From positions 124,001 to 188,000 of the forward strand of contig NZ_CP125648.1 of assembly GCF_030053135.1 (NCBI RefSeq): a DNA stretch of 64,000 nucleotides, written 5' to 3'. Below, piece after piece: positions 38,666 through 47,371 of this stretch (position 1 is its first letter; the number at the start of each line of letters is the position of its first letter). The position numbers were made by a program, and so were the translations under genes. Under the pieces are notes generated by a model that was not told the origin of the DNA, did not search any database, and saw only the letters and a list, made by a program, of their open reading frames with translations. The DNA comes from Rhizobium sp. BT04 (GTDB taxonomy: Bacteria > Pseudomonadota > Alphaproteobacteria > Rhizobiales > Rhizobiaceae).

Positions 38666-40381
38666 ATGACAACGATTTCGATAAAGCCATTGCGCTCGCA
38701 GACACAGCTCGTTGTCGCGCTCCGAGCCTGTGCCGGAGCCTTCGGCTTGGTCTTCCTCTATAGCTGCGGCTATAATCTCTTTCTTCTCGCGCCGTCCATC
38801 TATCTCCTGCAGATCTATGACAGGGTCCTGTCGAGCAGAAGCGCCGACACGCTCCTGATGCTGACGATGATCATCGCCATCGCCGTCCTGGTCGGGTCCA
38901 TGCTGGATATCGTGCGCAGGGCCGCTCTTTCGCGCATCGGCAGCTGGCTGGACCACAGGCTACGCCCCATGGTGCTCACCGCATCATTCGAATATGCCAC
39001 GCGCGCCGATACGGGATCCGCCACGGAGTGCTACAGGGACCTGGCCGCATTACGCCAGTTTCTCGATTCACCGGCCAGCTCGCTTTTTTTTGACGTTCCC
39101 TGGGCGCCGGTATTCCTGCTCCTGCTGTTTCTCGTTCATCCGCTGCTCGGGACCATCGGCCTTTTGAGCGCAGTTGCACTTCTGCTGTTTGCGTTCCTGA
39201 CGGAACTGGCGACGCGTGAGCCGCTTGCTCATGCCAATCTTGCCCTTTCGATGAGCTATCTCAGATTTGCGACCGCCCTCAAAAACCTCGAGGTCATCAG
39301 GGCCATGGGTATGCAGGATGGCGCGGCGCAGATCGTCTATCGCGATGCGGAAATGGCAAGAAGGGCGCAGGACATCGCGATGCATCGCACGGAGATCATT
39401 ATTGGTTTCTCCAAATCGGTCCGCACGCTCGCGCAGATCCTCATGATGGGATCGGCGACATGGCTGGTGCTCATAAACAGCGGCAGTCCCGGGATCATCT
39501 TCGTTGCCAGCCTGCTGCTGGGGCGCGGGCTTGCACCCATCGAGGGCGCGATAGGCGCATGGCGCTCCTTTACCTTCGCGCGCAATGCCTTCCGTCGCTT
39601 GAACAGAATGCTGATAACAGTTGCTTCGGATCGCGACGGCCGAATGGTGCCGATGCCGGAGCCCAATGGCCTCATTCTAGATAATGTCAGCTATACCGTG
39701 CCTTTCGCCAATCGGCCGATATTGACAGGCATCACCTTGCGCCTCGCCCCAGGCGATTGCGTAGCGCTCATCGGTCCGTCGGGATCGGGAAAATCGACGC
39801 TCGGTCGCGTCATAGCAGGCGTTGTGCAGGCAACGAGCGGAAGCGCTCTTCTTGGTGGGGTGGATATCTCGGCTCTGCGCCTCTGCGGGGGCACCCGCCA
39901 CGTCGGATACCTGCCGCAGGACATCGAACTTTTCGGCGGAGCCATCAAGGATGTGATCGGTCGGCTGGATGGTGGAGATCCCGGCAAGGCGATCGACGCC
40001 GCGAAGCTGGTTGGATTGCACGACGCGATCATGCGGCTACCCCAGGGCTATGAGACCGATATCGGTGAAGGTGGAAACCTGCTCCTTCGAGCCCAGCGCC
40101 AACAGCTGGGACTGGCACGGGCGGCCTATGGAAATCCATCTCTTATCGTTCTCGACGATCCGAATTCGAGCCTGGATTATGACGGCGAACGCATGCTGTT
40201 CAGGGCAATCGAGCGCATGAAATCCATGCGGATGACTGTCGTCATCATAACGCACCGGATGGGGATCCTGCCTGTTACCAACAAGATTGCCATCATCCGC
40301 GACGGGACAGTGGCTGCCTTCGGTGACAGTGAGCGGATTTATGAAACCTATCTTCAGCCGCCGGCTCGAACAGGAACATAG
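38666..40381 (+). CDS. Type I secretion ABC transporter (PrtD-like) with variant ATPase motifs
   Basis: This ~571-residue protein has six membrane helices in its first ~300 residues and a C-terminal ATPase domain. It follows the PrtD/HasD family, with no peptidase C39 domain. Walker A is intact (GPSGSGKST, ~residue 371) and so is the H-loop (IITHRMG). The signature is LLRAQRQQ instead of LSGGQRQR, and the Walker B catalytic Glu is Asp (IVLDDPNSSLD). It probably exports the glycine-rich proteins encoded nearby. Start uncertain: ATG at 38666 or TTG at 38609. Confidence 0.82.
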   Translation: MTTISIKPLRSQTQLVVALRACAGAFGLVFLYSCGYNLFLLAPSIYLLQIYDRVLSSRSADTLLMLTMIIAIAVLVGSMLDIVRRAALSRIGSWLDHRLRPMVLTASFEYATRADTGSATECYRDLAALRQFLDSPASSLFFDVPWAPVFLLLLFLVHPLLGTIGLLSAVALLLFAFLTELATREPLAHANLALSMSYLRFATALKNLEVIRAMGMQDGAAQIVYRDAEMARRAQDIAMHRTEIIIGFSKSVRTLAQILMMGSATWLVLINSGSPGIIFVASLLLGRGLAPIEGAIGAWRSFTFARNAFRRLNRMLITVASDRDGRMVPMPEPNGLILDNVSYTVPFANRPILTGITLRLAPGDCVALIGPSGSGKSTLGRVIAGVVQATSGSALLGGVDISALRLCGGTRHVGYLPQDIELFGGAIKDVIGRLDGGDPGKAIDAAKLVGLHDAIMRLPQGYETDIGEGGNLLLRAQRQQLGLARAAYGNPSLIVLDDPNSSLDYDGERMLFRAIERMKSMRMTVVIITHRMGILPVTNKIAIIRDGTVAAFGDSERIYETYLQPPARTGT

Positions 40382-40395
40382 GGAAGGACGTTGCC

Positions 40396-41838
40396 GTGAC
40401 CGTTGTTCAATTGAACCCAACTCCGGCGAGAATTTCCGATTCGTCAGGGGGGCAGCGCTTGCCTCAACGAACGACGGCGACATCAAGGCAACAGACGGTC
40501 TATTGGCCGGTGATCGAGGCGAAACAGCGCGGACCCGCCCCCCCTTCGCCCATGCCGGGACTCAGAGGCGTTGTCTGGACGGGCAACCTGTTGATCCTGG
40601 TCTTCATCGTCGGATTGGGGATCTGGTCGGTTCTGGCGCCGCTGAAAAGCGCTGCGATCGCATCGGGCATCATCGAACCGGAAACCAGCCGCAAGACCAT
40701 TCAGCATCTGGAAGGCGGGATTGTGCGACGGATCCTCGTCAAAAACGGCGATGCTGTCATGGCCGGGCAAATCGTCATCGAGCTCGACGATACGAAGTCT
40801 CGCTCGGAGCGCGACAGCATTCAAGGGCAACTTTGGGAGGCCGAAGGAAGCCGCGCCCGCCTTGCTGCGGAGCAGACGGGCGGCGACCATGTCGCCTATC
40901 CCGGCAATCTCAGGGCAGCAATGGGCAAATACCCCTTGGTCGGCGCGATTCTGATCGGGCAACAGAAAATCTTCGAAGCCCGTCGCCAGGTCATGCAGGC
41001 GGAAATTCAGATCGCCAATGAAAAAATCGCGCAGGTGCGGCAGGAAATCGTCGGACTTGGCGCGCAGAAGGCGGCGCTGGCCGACAGAGCCGCGATCTCG
41101 CGGCAGGAACTGGATCAGGTTACGGCCCTCACCGCCAAAGGACTGGAAACAAGGAGCAGGCTTCTCAACCTCCAGCGGGAAAAGGCAGACCTTGATGGCC
41201 AGCAGGGTGAAGTAGACGCACAGATCTCCCGCGCCTACCAGGTGATCAGCGGGTCACAGGCCGATCTCGCAAAGCTCGAGAGCGACCGGTTGAGCGAAGT
41301 CGCCCAAGGCATGCGCGAGACGGAAAGCCGGATCATGCAACTGCGCGAGCGCTTGCGGGCGATCGACGACCAGCTTTCAAGGACCTATATCCGCGCTCCC
41401 GACGATGGAACGATCATGAATCTGCGCATCCACACGTCAGGCGGGGTGATCGGCGCGGGTGAGCCGCTCGTCGATCTCTTGCCACGCACCGATCGCCTTA
41501 TCGTATCTGCCCATGTCAGGCCGGAAGACATCAATCTCGTCCGTGCGGGGCTTGAGGCGCAGGTTCACCTCCTTCCATACAATCAGCGGCGCGTGCCCCT
41601 CCTGAAGGGTCGGGTCGAGTATGTATCAGCGGACCGTCTCATCGATGCGCAGAGCGGTCAGCCCTATTTTGCCGCGACGATCCGCGTCACGGACGAGCGG
41701 TTGGCGAAAATGCGCGATGTCGAACTGGTCGCGGGCATGCCCGCACAGACGCTGATCGAAACGGGCAAAAGCAGCGTGGCGCTCTATGCTGTCAGACCAC
41801 TTCTCGACAGTTTCAACAGAGCATTTCGTGAGGACTGA
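40396..41838 (+). CDS. HlyD-family periplasmic adaptor of the type I secretion system
   Basis: This 480-residue membrane fusion protein has a cytoplasmic N-terminal tail of ~58 residues, one membrane helix (~58-80, TGNLLILVFIVGLGIW), and lipoyl-like segments flanking a long coiled coil (~residues 165-325). The C-terminal barrel ends in the usual YAVRPLLDSFNRAFRED. A GTG start lies 15 bases after the ABC gene. It should link the inner-membrane exporter to an outer-membrane TolC-type channel encoded elsewhere. An IS3-type orfA starts eight bases after its stop codon. Confidence 0.87.
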   Translation: MTVVQLNPTPARISDSSGGQRLPQRTTATSRQQTVYWPVIEAKQRGPAPPSPMPGLRGVVWTGNLLILVFIVGLGIWSVLAPLKSAAIASGIIEPETSRKTIQHLEGGIVRRILVKNGDAVMAGQIVIELDDTKSRSERDSIQGQLWEAEGSRARLAAEQTGGDHVAYPGNLRAAMGKYPLVGAILIGQQKIFEARRQVMQAEIQIANEKIAQVRQEIVGLGAQKAALADRAAISRQELDQVTALTAKGLETRSRLLNLQREKADLDGQQGEVDAQISRAYQVISGSQADLAKLESDRLSEVAQGMRETESRIMQLRERLRAIDDQLSRTYIRAPDDGTIMNLRIHTSGGVIGAGEPLVDLLPRTDRLIVSAHVRPEDINLVRAGLEAQVHLLPYNQRRVPLLKGRVEYVSADRLIDAQSGQPYFAATIRVTDERLAKMRDVELVAGMPAQTLIETGKSSVALYAVRPLLDSFNRAFRED

Positions 41839-41845
41839 AGCGGTG

Positions 41846-42124
41846 ATGGGCAAGAGGAAATTCGACGACGAGCAGATTACGATCATTCTGAAGGAGCACC
41901 AAGCCGGAGTGACGGTGGCGGATGTTTGCCACAAGCACGGCATCAGCGAGCCGACCTTCTATCGGTGGCAATCCCTGCAGTTTGGAAATGTCGGTCTTGA
42001 GGCCAAAAGGGTGCGAGCGCTGGAGGAAGAGAACCAGAAACTCAAGAAGCTTCTGGCCGAAGCCATGCTCTCGGCGGCAACGTTGAGCGAGATGCTGGCG
42101 AAGACATCGAAAGGGCGCAACTAA
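41846..42124 (+). mobile_element. IS3-family transposase OrfA (remnant; OrfB absent)
   Basis: This 92-residue protein has the IS3/IS407-type OrfA pattern: a helix-turn-helix (TIILKEHQAGVTVADVCHKH, then GISEPTFYRW) and a coiled leucine zipper (ALEEENQKLKKLLAEAM). In a complete element a second frame, orfB, with a DDE catalytic domain would follow by frameshift. The next 400 bases show no DDE motif, and no terminal inverted repeat was found. The element is therefore probably truncated. Confidence 0.75.
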
Positions 42125-42533
42125 ACATTGGGTTAGCGCAGCGCCGTATTTTGGACGAGGGAGCCTCTCCAAGCGGGCAAAGGGGTACGGCGTCAGCCGC
42201 CCGCCGTGGATGCGGTCCATCCGGCGCCGCCGTCGCGGCTGTTTTTCGTCCATCATCGCATCATAGCCGATCCGCGCGACCGGCATCGTCATTTTTTGAC
42301 TGGTCGATGGCAGTGCCTGTGAAATCGGCCCGCTTGAAGAATTCGGTTTCCGTCGCCCCGGGCGCGAGGCGGCTAACGGTCACGCCGGAATCCTTCCTGC
42401 GGGAAGGGGATTTTTGGGATGGTCGAAAATGACGGCTGTCGCGAGATATATAATGTACCCTGGCGTACCCTTGTCTGGCGTAATGCAGGTTATGGAACAT
42501 TCTGATCATTTGAATATTTCAACAACAGCCAGC
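42125..42533. other. 409-bp region without a gene, probable IS debris
   Basis: This stretch after orfA has no recognisable transposase frame. Open frames on both strands are short, arginine-rich and lack domain motifs. I infer it is decayed IS sequence or junction sequence, separating orfA from the convergent diguanylate cyclase gene. Confidence 0.4.
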
Positions 42534-44342
42534 CTATCTGGCGCGAAATTTCGGGCTGTCGCTGCTCGTCAGCTGCGAGGCGGAAACCGTGACGTTTCGG
42601 CCCCGGCTCTTCGCTTCGAGCAAGCCCACATCGGCGCGCATCAAGAGTGTCGTCACCTGACTTGCCTCCAAGGAAGAAGCAATGCCGATCGAGACCGAGA
42701 CGGAGCCGAGAATCCGGCCGCGATAGGATAATGGCGTCGTGCGAATGTTGGTTCTCAGCGTTTCGGCTAGCTGGAAGCCTGCCTCCTCGGTCGAGCCGGG
42801 CAACAGCACGGTGAACTCCTCGCCGCCGAAACGATAGACGGTTCCGGCATCGCCGATTGTGTCGACCGCGATCTGGGCAACGTATCGCATCACCTCATCG
42901 CCGGCGTCATGGCCGAATTCATCGTTGAAACGCTTGAAGTGATCGATGTCGACCATCAGGCAGACAAGCGGTTCCCGGGGTTGATCCCTAATATGCCGGT
43001 TGAAGGCTTCATCCAGCGAGCGGCGGTTGAAAAGTCCCGTCAGAGGATCGCGAACGGCGAGATTCGTCAATCTGTCGCGAAGCTGAAGATTGGCCACCGC
43101 AAGGCCGATATTTTCGGCGATGAGTTCGAGATAAAGCCGCGCGGTTTCGGCTACCGTTTCCTGCTCCGGCTGATCCTCGAAATACAGGAGGCCGATTGTC
43201 TCGCCCTGGGCGATAAGCGGTACGCAGAGACACGGTGTCTGACTTTCATCGAGATGCTGGCAAGGAATATCGCTGTGATCGCGATTGCTGACATGCGGGC
43301 GGCCTCGGCGGAGCCCCCAGCAGGCGCTCGACGGAAAGCTGGTTTGGGAAGCATGCGGCTCGTGCCAGCTGCCAACGCTCATCAGGGCCGTGCGGCTGTC
43401 GTTCATGACATAGAGATGCCCCGCGAGGCCGGGGAAAATCCGGGGTGCAAACAGCGACACCGCCTCCGCCAGCTCATGCTGCGTCTGGCAGGCCTGCAGG
43501 CGATGCATCATCTGCAGAATGAGATCCTTGGTTTGCTGATCGCGCAATCGCTCCGCATCGAGCCTGTCCCGTTCGCGCCCGTTATTGCGGAAGATATGGA
43601 TGGCGTCATTCATTTCGCTGATTTCGTCGCGTCGGCGGTCGAGTGGAACCTCCACCTCGTAATCCTGTTTGGCCAATCGGCTGACAATGCCGCTCATCCG
43701 CATCAGCGGTAGGGCGACACGGCGCCTCAAGACGAAATACAGAACTCCGAGGAACAGGGCTGCCGTCAAGCCGAGCATCGTCTTGGCGACCGTTCCCCAC
43801 AGGTCGGCACGTGACTGCGCCTGGCTCAAGGCTGTGCCGGTTCTGGCCGCCGTCAATTCCCGAAAACGGGTCACGGTCTCGATCACTGCGGTCTGACTGC
43901 GTTCGTGTTCCGGACCGAAAAGCATTTGCCGGGCGCCGGCCTGATCGCCGTTCTGATAGGACGATATGGCGGCTTCCTCGATTTTATCGAGACTTTCCGC
44001 GTCACGCGCGATCTCCTCAAGTGCTGCCGTTTCCGCCGGGGATACATTGAGCGCGTGAATATTCTTGATGGCTGTTTCGCGGTGCAGTTCTTCTGCTTCC
44101 TGGACATGGAAAGCATTGAGATGACGTTCCTCGCCGCGCATCACATAGAGGCGCGCCTCATCCGTCCGCTCTTCGGATCCGAGAGCCAGTTCCTCGCCGA
44201 GCGCATCGAGTGTCAAATGCTCTTGAACGGCGATGCGTTCCTGTTTGGCGCTATTGGCCGAAAGAATGAAGGCAGTGCCCGACAGCACCGTCAGCAAAAC
44301 CGTGACCCCATAGGCCCAGTTGGTGATTGCGCTTATTCGCAT
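42534..44342 (-). CDS. Membrane diguanylate cyclase (HAMP-GAF-GGDEF)
   Basis: This 602-residue protein makes c-di-GMP from GTP. It has an N-terminal membrane helix (~residues 8-28), a ~150-residue periplasmic four-helix sensor (HBM/CHASE3-like), a second helix (~185-207, MLGLTAALFLGVLYFVL), a HAMP linker and a GAF domain (~280-410). The C-terminal GGDEF domain (~440-590) has RFGGEEFTVLLPG, an active GGEEF site. Upstream DIDHFKRFNDEFGHDAGDE supplies metal and substrate residues. No RxxD inhibitory site was clear. It may control attachment or exopolysaccharide. Confidence 0.92.
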   Translation of the reverse strand: MRISAITNWAYGVTVLLTVLSGTAFILSANSAKQERIAVQEHLTLDALGEELALGSEERTDEARLYVMRGEERHLNAFHVQEAEELHRETAIKNIHALNVSPAETAALEEIARDAESLDKIEEAAISSYQNGDQAGARQMLFGPEHERSQTAVIETVTRFRELTAARTGTALSQAQSRADLWGTVAKTMLGLTAALFLGVLYFVLRRRVALPLMRMSGIVSRLAKQDYEVEVPLDRRRDEISEMNDAIHIFRNNGRERDRLDAERLRDQQTKDLILQMMHRLQACQTQHELAEAVSLFAPRIFPGLAGHLYVMNDSRTALMSVGSWHEPHASQTSFPSSACWGLRRGRPHVSNRDHSDIPCQHLDESQTPCLCVPLIAQGETIGLLYFEDQPEQETVAETARLYLELIAENIGLAVANLQLRDRLTNLAVRDPLTGLFNRRSLDEAFNRHIRDQPREPLVCLMVDIDHFKRFNDEFGHDAGDEVMRYVAQIAVDTIGDAGTVYRFGGEEFTVLLPGSTEEAGFQLAETLRTNIRTTPLSYRGRILGSVSVSIGIASSLEASQVTTLLMRADVGLLEAKSRGRNVTVSASQLTSSDSPKFRAR

Positions 44343-44546
44343 GGATGTAAATTAGTATATTCGCATTTACAGATAATTAACGGCGAGCAATATCGACGTT
44401 CCACGTGAATTTGCCTGCTGCTTGCACGATGCTGCGCTGGATATTGGTCTAGCAGGCAATCTCTGTGAGATGTAGTCTCGAACTCCCCGCCGGGCAGTTC
44501 AGCCGCAGGCTTCATGATATTCGAAACGAGCGAGAGCCATATTCTC

Positions 44547-45458
44547 ATGACCACTCACCGCTTCATTCCGACGATCTTTCACAATGTCATCGGCGCTCTT
44601 CCGCCGGCCCTGCACATCGCCGACGGCGACACCGTGGTCACCGAGACGCTCGACGCCGTCGGGTATGACAAGGACGGCGTCAAGCAGACATCCGGCCCCA
44701 ATCCGATGAACGGCCCGATCTTCGTGGAAGGGGCCGAGCCCGGAGATGCGCTGAAGGTCGAGATCATCAATATGATCCCGACTAGGGATACGGGGTTCAC
44801 CGGCAGCGTCGTCGCCGCCAATGTCGTCGATCCCGAGGCGGTTCGCGACCTGCCGCCGCGCGATATCGCGATCTGGGCGATCGACCGCGAGGCCTTGACC
44901 GTCCGGCTTTCAGAGCCGGTCGTGGGCCTTGAGAATTTCGTCCTGCCGCTTGCCCCGATGATCGGCTGTTTCGGCGTGGCGCCCAGCCTCGGCCAGGCGA
45001 TATCGACCGCGACCAGCGGCGAATATGGCGGCAACATGGACTATCGGCTGTTCGGCCCGGGCACCACGGTCCGCTTGCCGGTATCGGCCCCCGGCGCTCT
45101 GTTCTTTCTGGGCGACTGCCATGCCGTGCAAGGGGATGGCGAGATCGTCGGGACCGGCATTGAGACCACCTTCGAAGTCACGGTGCGGCTGACGGTGGAG
45201 AAGAAGGCCGGCCTGGTCTGGCCGCGCGGGGAAACCGCCGAAGACATCTTCACCATCGGCAATGCCCGGCCCCTCGATCAGGCGCTCCAGCATGCGACCA
45301 GCGAAATGTTGACCTGGCTGGCGTCGGATTATGGCCTGGACAGGACGGCGGCCAGCCATCTGCTTGGCCAGGTGGTGCGTTACGACGTCGGCAACGTCTT
45401 CGATCCGGCCTTTACGATGGCATGCCGTGTCGCCAAGAAATGGCTGGTTCGCCGATAG
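44547..45458 (+). CDS. Acetamidase/formamidase family amidase
   Basis: This 303-residue protein of the FmdA/AmdA family should hydrolyse a small amide to acid and ammonia or amine. Family features are the N-terminal TSGPNPMNGPIFVEGAEPGD and the central CHAVQGDGEIVGTGIETT, with the conserved metal-region HAVQGDGE. The start at 44547 removes an N-terminal extension without family features. It is convergent with the proline iminopeptidase-like gene at 45480 and might belong functionally to the LuxR-solo locus. Confidence 0.82.
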   Translation: MTTHRFIPTIFHNVIGALPPALHIADGDTVVTETLDAVGYDKDGVKQTSGPNPMNGPIFVEGAEPGDALKVEIINMIPTRDTGFTGSVVAANVVDPEAVRDLPPRDIAIWAIDREALTVRLSEPVVGLENFVLPLAPMIGCFGVAPSLGQAISTATSGEYGGNMDYRLFGPGTTVRLPVSAPGALFFLGDCHAVQGDGEIVGTGIETTFEVTVRLTVEKKAGLVWPRGETAEDIFTIGNARPLDQALQHATSEMLTWLASDYGLDRTAASHLLGQVVRYDVGNVFDPAFTMACRVAKKWLVRR

Positions 45459-45479
45459 GCGATCGTCAGCGTGTCGTTC

Positions 45480-46394
45480 TCAGTCGTGCCGTGACAGGAA
45501 CGTGGAAACGGTCGCCAGGCAAAGCTGCTTTTCCTCGACATGCGGCATGTGGCTGGAATTTTCGAACAGCACCCATTCGCAGCCGGGAACACGTTCGAGG
45601 TAGGGCCTGACCACCAAAGGCGTCGCCTCGTCGTATTTTCCCGAAATCAACAGCGTCGGGGCTTCGATGCGGTCGAGCCTGTTTTCGATCGTCCAGTCCT
45701 TCATCGTGCCGATGACGTGAAATTCGGTCGGGCCGTTCATGTTGCGGTAGACGGTGTTGTCCTCGTCCATGATCGCGAAGGTGCGGGCCACTTCAGGCGG
45801 CCACGGCACCACCCGGCAGACATGGCGGTCATAGAAGACGCGCGAGGCGGCGATATAGTCCGGATCGGTGAGACTTCCCGCCAGCTCATGTTTCAGCAAT
45901 GTGTCCTGTACCTCTTTCGGCAGTTCCTGCCTCAGCCGGTTTGCCTCCGAAACCCAGGTGTGCATGTTGGCCGGCGAGTTGGCGATGACAAGCGCCTTCA
46001 GGCCTTGCGGCCGGCTCACCGCGTGTTCGGCGCCGAGCATGCCGCCCCAGGACTGGCCGAGAAAGGCATAACGATGCTGAATGCCGAGATGGGCAAGCAG
46101 CGCGTCCAGCTCTTCGAGAAACAGCCCAACCGTCCAGAAATCCGGGCCCTTTTCCGGAAGCCGGGTGGAATTGCCGTTGCCGAGCTGATCGTAGTGGATC
46201 ACCGGGCGGCCGTCGAGGGCGGCGATATCCTTGAAAGAATCGACATAATCATGCGTGCAGCCCGGCCCGCCATGAGCAACGACGAGCGGCAGCTTGTCAC
46301 TTTCCAGCGAACCGGTGACACGATACCAGGTGCGATAGTCGCGAAAGGGCAAATAGGCTTCGTTGGTCACGATTTCGGCCACTAGCGTCTCCAT
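45480..46394 (-). CDS. Proline iminopeptidase-like hydrolase 1
   Basis: This 304-residue alpha/beta hydrolase of the peptidase S33 family shows the oxyanion loop [10 protein letters not shown], the nucleophile elbow GQSWGGM, the catalytic Asp in SGKYDEATP and a C-terminal His (SSHMPHVEE). Such enzymes cleave N-terminal Pro or amide bonds of small molecules. It lies 51 bases after the LuxR solo gene on the same strand and is likely co-transcribed. In plant-associated bacteria, a pip gene beside a LuxR solo is the typical target of that regulator. Start at METLVAEI (46394) is preferred. Confidence 0.88.
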   Translation of the reverse strand: METLVAEIVTNEAYLPFRDYRTWYRVTGSLESDKLPLVVAHGGPGCTHDYVDSFKDIAALDGRPVIHYDQLGNGNSTRLPEKGPDFWTVGLFLEELDALLAHLGIQHRYAFLGQSWGGMLGAEHAVSRPQGLKALVIANSPANMHTWVSEANRLRQELPKEVQDTLLKHELAGSLTDPDYIAASRVFYDRHVCRVVPWPPEVARTFAIMDEDNTVYRNMNGPTEFHVIGTMKDWTIENRLDRIEAPTLLISGKYDEATPLVVRPYLERVPGCEWVLFENSSHMPHVEEKQLCLATVSTFLSRHD

Positions 46395-46445
46395 CTCTTG
46401 GCATGTCGAAAACCAATAACGCGGCGGCAGCAACGAAGGCAGCTA

Positions 46446-47243
46446 TCACAAGTTATAGGGTGACCCATTATCGGCCGGGCGGTCCTCGAGCAGGCGGTAA
46501 TGGGTAGCGCGCACGACGGCCTGGGTGCGGTTGCGCGCACCGAGTTTCTTTGAAGCGGCGTTCAGATGCATGACGACGGTCGGCACCGAGCGGCCGATGA
46601 TACGGGAGATTTCCTTGGCAGAATAACCTTCCGCGGAATGGCGCAGGCACTCGCGTTCCCGGTCCGTCAGGCGGACCGTGCCGACGCTGCGCGCCTTCTT
46701 GTCGAAAAGTGAATAAGCCGTCTCGTGGAAGACGTGGGCCAGCAGATTGAAGTCGGCGATATAGCGCAATGCATGCCGTTGGAAATCGCTGTTGCGGCCG
46801 AAGCGGATGCCGGTGACCGTCGCATAGTCGCCGCCCGGCATATGGACCGGCACAGTGACGCCGGTCGACATGTCGCGTTCGTTCAGATAGCGCGCCACCG
46901 GCGCGGTGTCGTCGCTCATGAAGCGCTTGATCAGCGTGTCGGCATCGGTGTCGTAGTTCCAGAAGAACGGCGCCGTGCTGCGCAGCGCCACCTGCTGGAC
47001 CGGATCGATGCGGAAATAGCCGCGGTCGAACCAATAGTCGTGCATGTCGTCGGAAATGTTTCTGAGCTTCAGCAGCGACGGTAGCATGATCGCGCCGTCG
47101 AGATCGTAGGGCACCGGCGTATAATCGTAAATCAGCGCCTCGAAGCCGATCTGCTTCATCGCCTCAAAGGCCTGGTCGATCCGGCCGTCCAGCGTTTCAT
47201 GCGCTGTGAACTGCCGTCTGATCGTTCCGATGTCGTCAAGCAT
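46446..47243 (-). CDS. LuxR solo of the plant-responsive (PipR/OryR) type
   Basis: This 265-residue regulator has an N-terminal autoinducer-binding domain (~20-175) and a C-terminal LuxR helix-turn-helix (LTDRERECLRHSAEGYSAKE, then ISRIIGRSVPTVVMHLNAAS). In the binding domain, Asp80, Pro81, Trp95 and Gly128 match TraR Asp70, Pro71, Trp85 and Gly113. The residues matching TraR Trp57 and Tyr61 are Met67 and Trp71. This pair marks LuxR solos that respond to plant compounds instead of acyl-homoserine lactone. No luxI gene is in the window. Confidence 0.92.
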   Translation of the reverse strand: MLDDIGTIRRQFTAHETLDGRIDQAFEAMKQIGFEALIYDYTPVPYDLDGAIMLPSLLKLRNISDDMHDYWFDRGYFRIDPVQQVALRSTAPFFWNYDTDADTLIKRFMSDDTAPVARYLNERDMSTGVTVPVHMPGGDYATVTGIRFGRNSDFQRHALRYIADFNLLAHVFHETAYSLFDKKARSVGTVRLTDRERECLRHSAEGYSAKEISRIIGRSVPTVVMHLNAASKKLGARNRTQAVVRATHYRLLEDRPADNGSPYNL

Positions 47244-47275
47244 GGGCTGCTCCGGTTTCGGCGTGGTGTCCTACC

Positions 47276-47291
47276 CTATCACTTCTTATAG
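47276..47291. promoter_or_regulatory. Weak dyad in the luxR-pip intergenic region
   Basis: In the 128-bp divergent region an imperfect lux-box-like dyad reads CTAT-N8-ATAG. The arms are only four bases, so this is a weak candidate for the regulator's binding site. The region should hold promoters for both the regulator and the pip/ABC operon. Confidence 0.25.
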
Positions 47292-47371
47292 CTGGCACGG
47301 AACGCGATTTACGATAAAAAATTAACCACGCCCAAATATTGAGCAAGTGAAACCTTCTGCCGGAGCGATCA

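Noticed and set aside
47293..47299. Sigma-54 type TGGCACG element before pip hydrolase 2
   Set aside because: The required GC of the -12 element is not at the right distance, so the consensus is not met.
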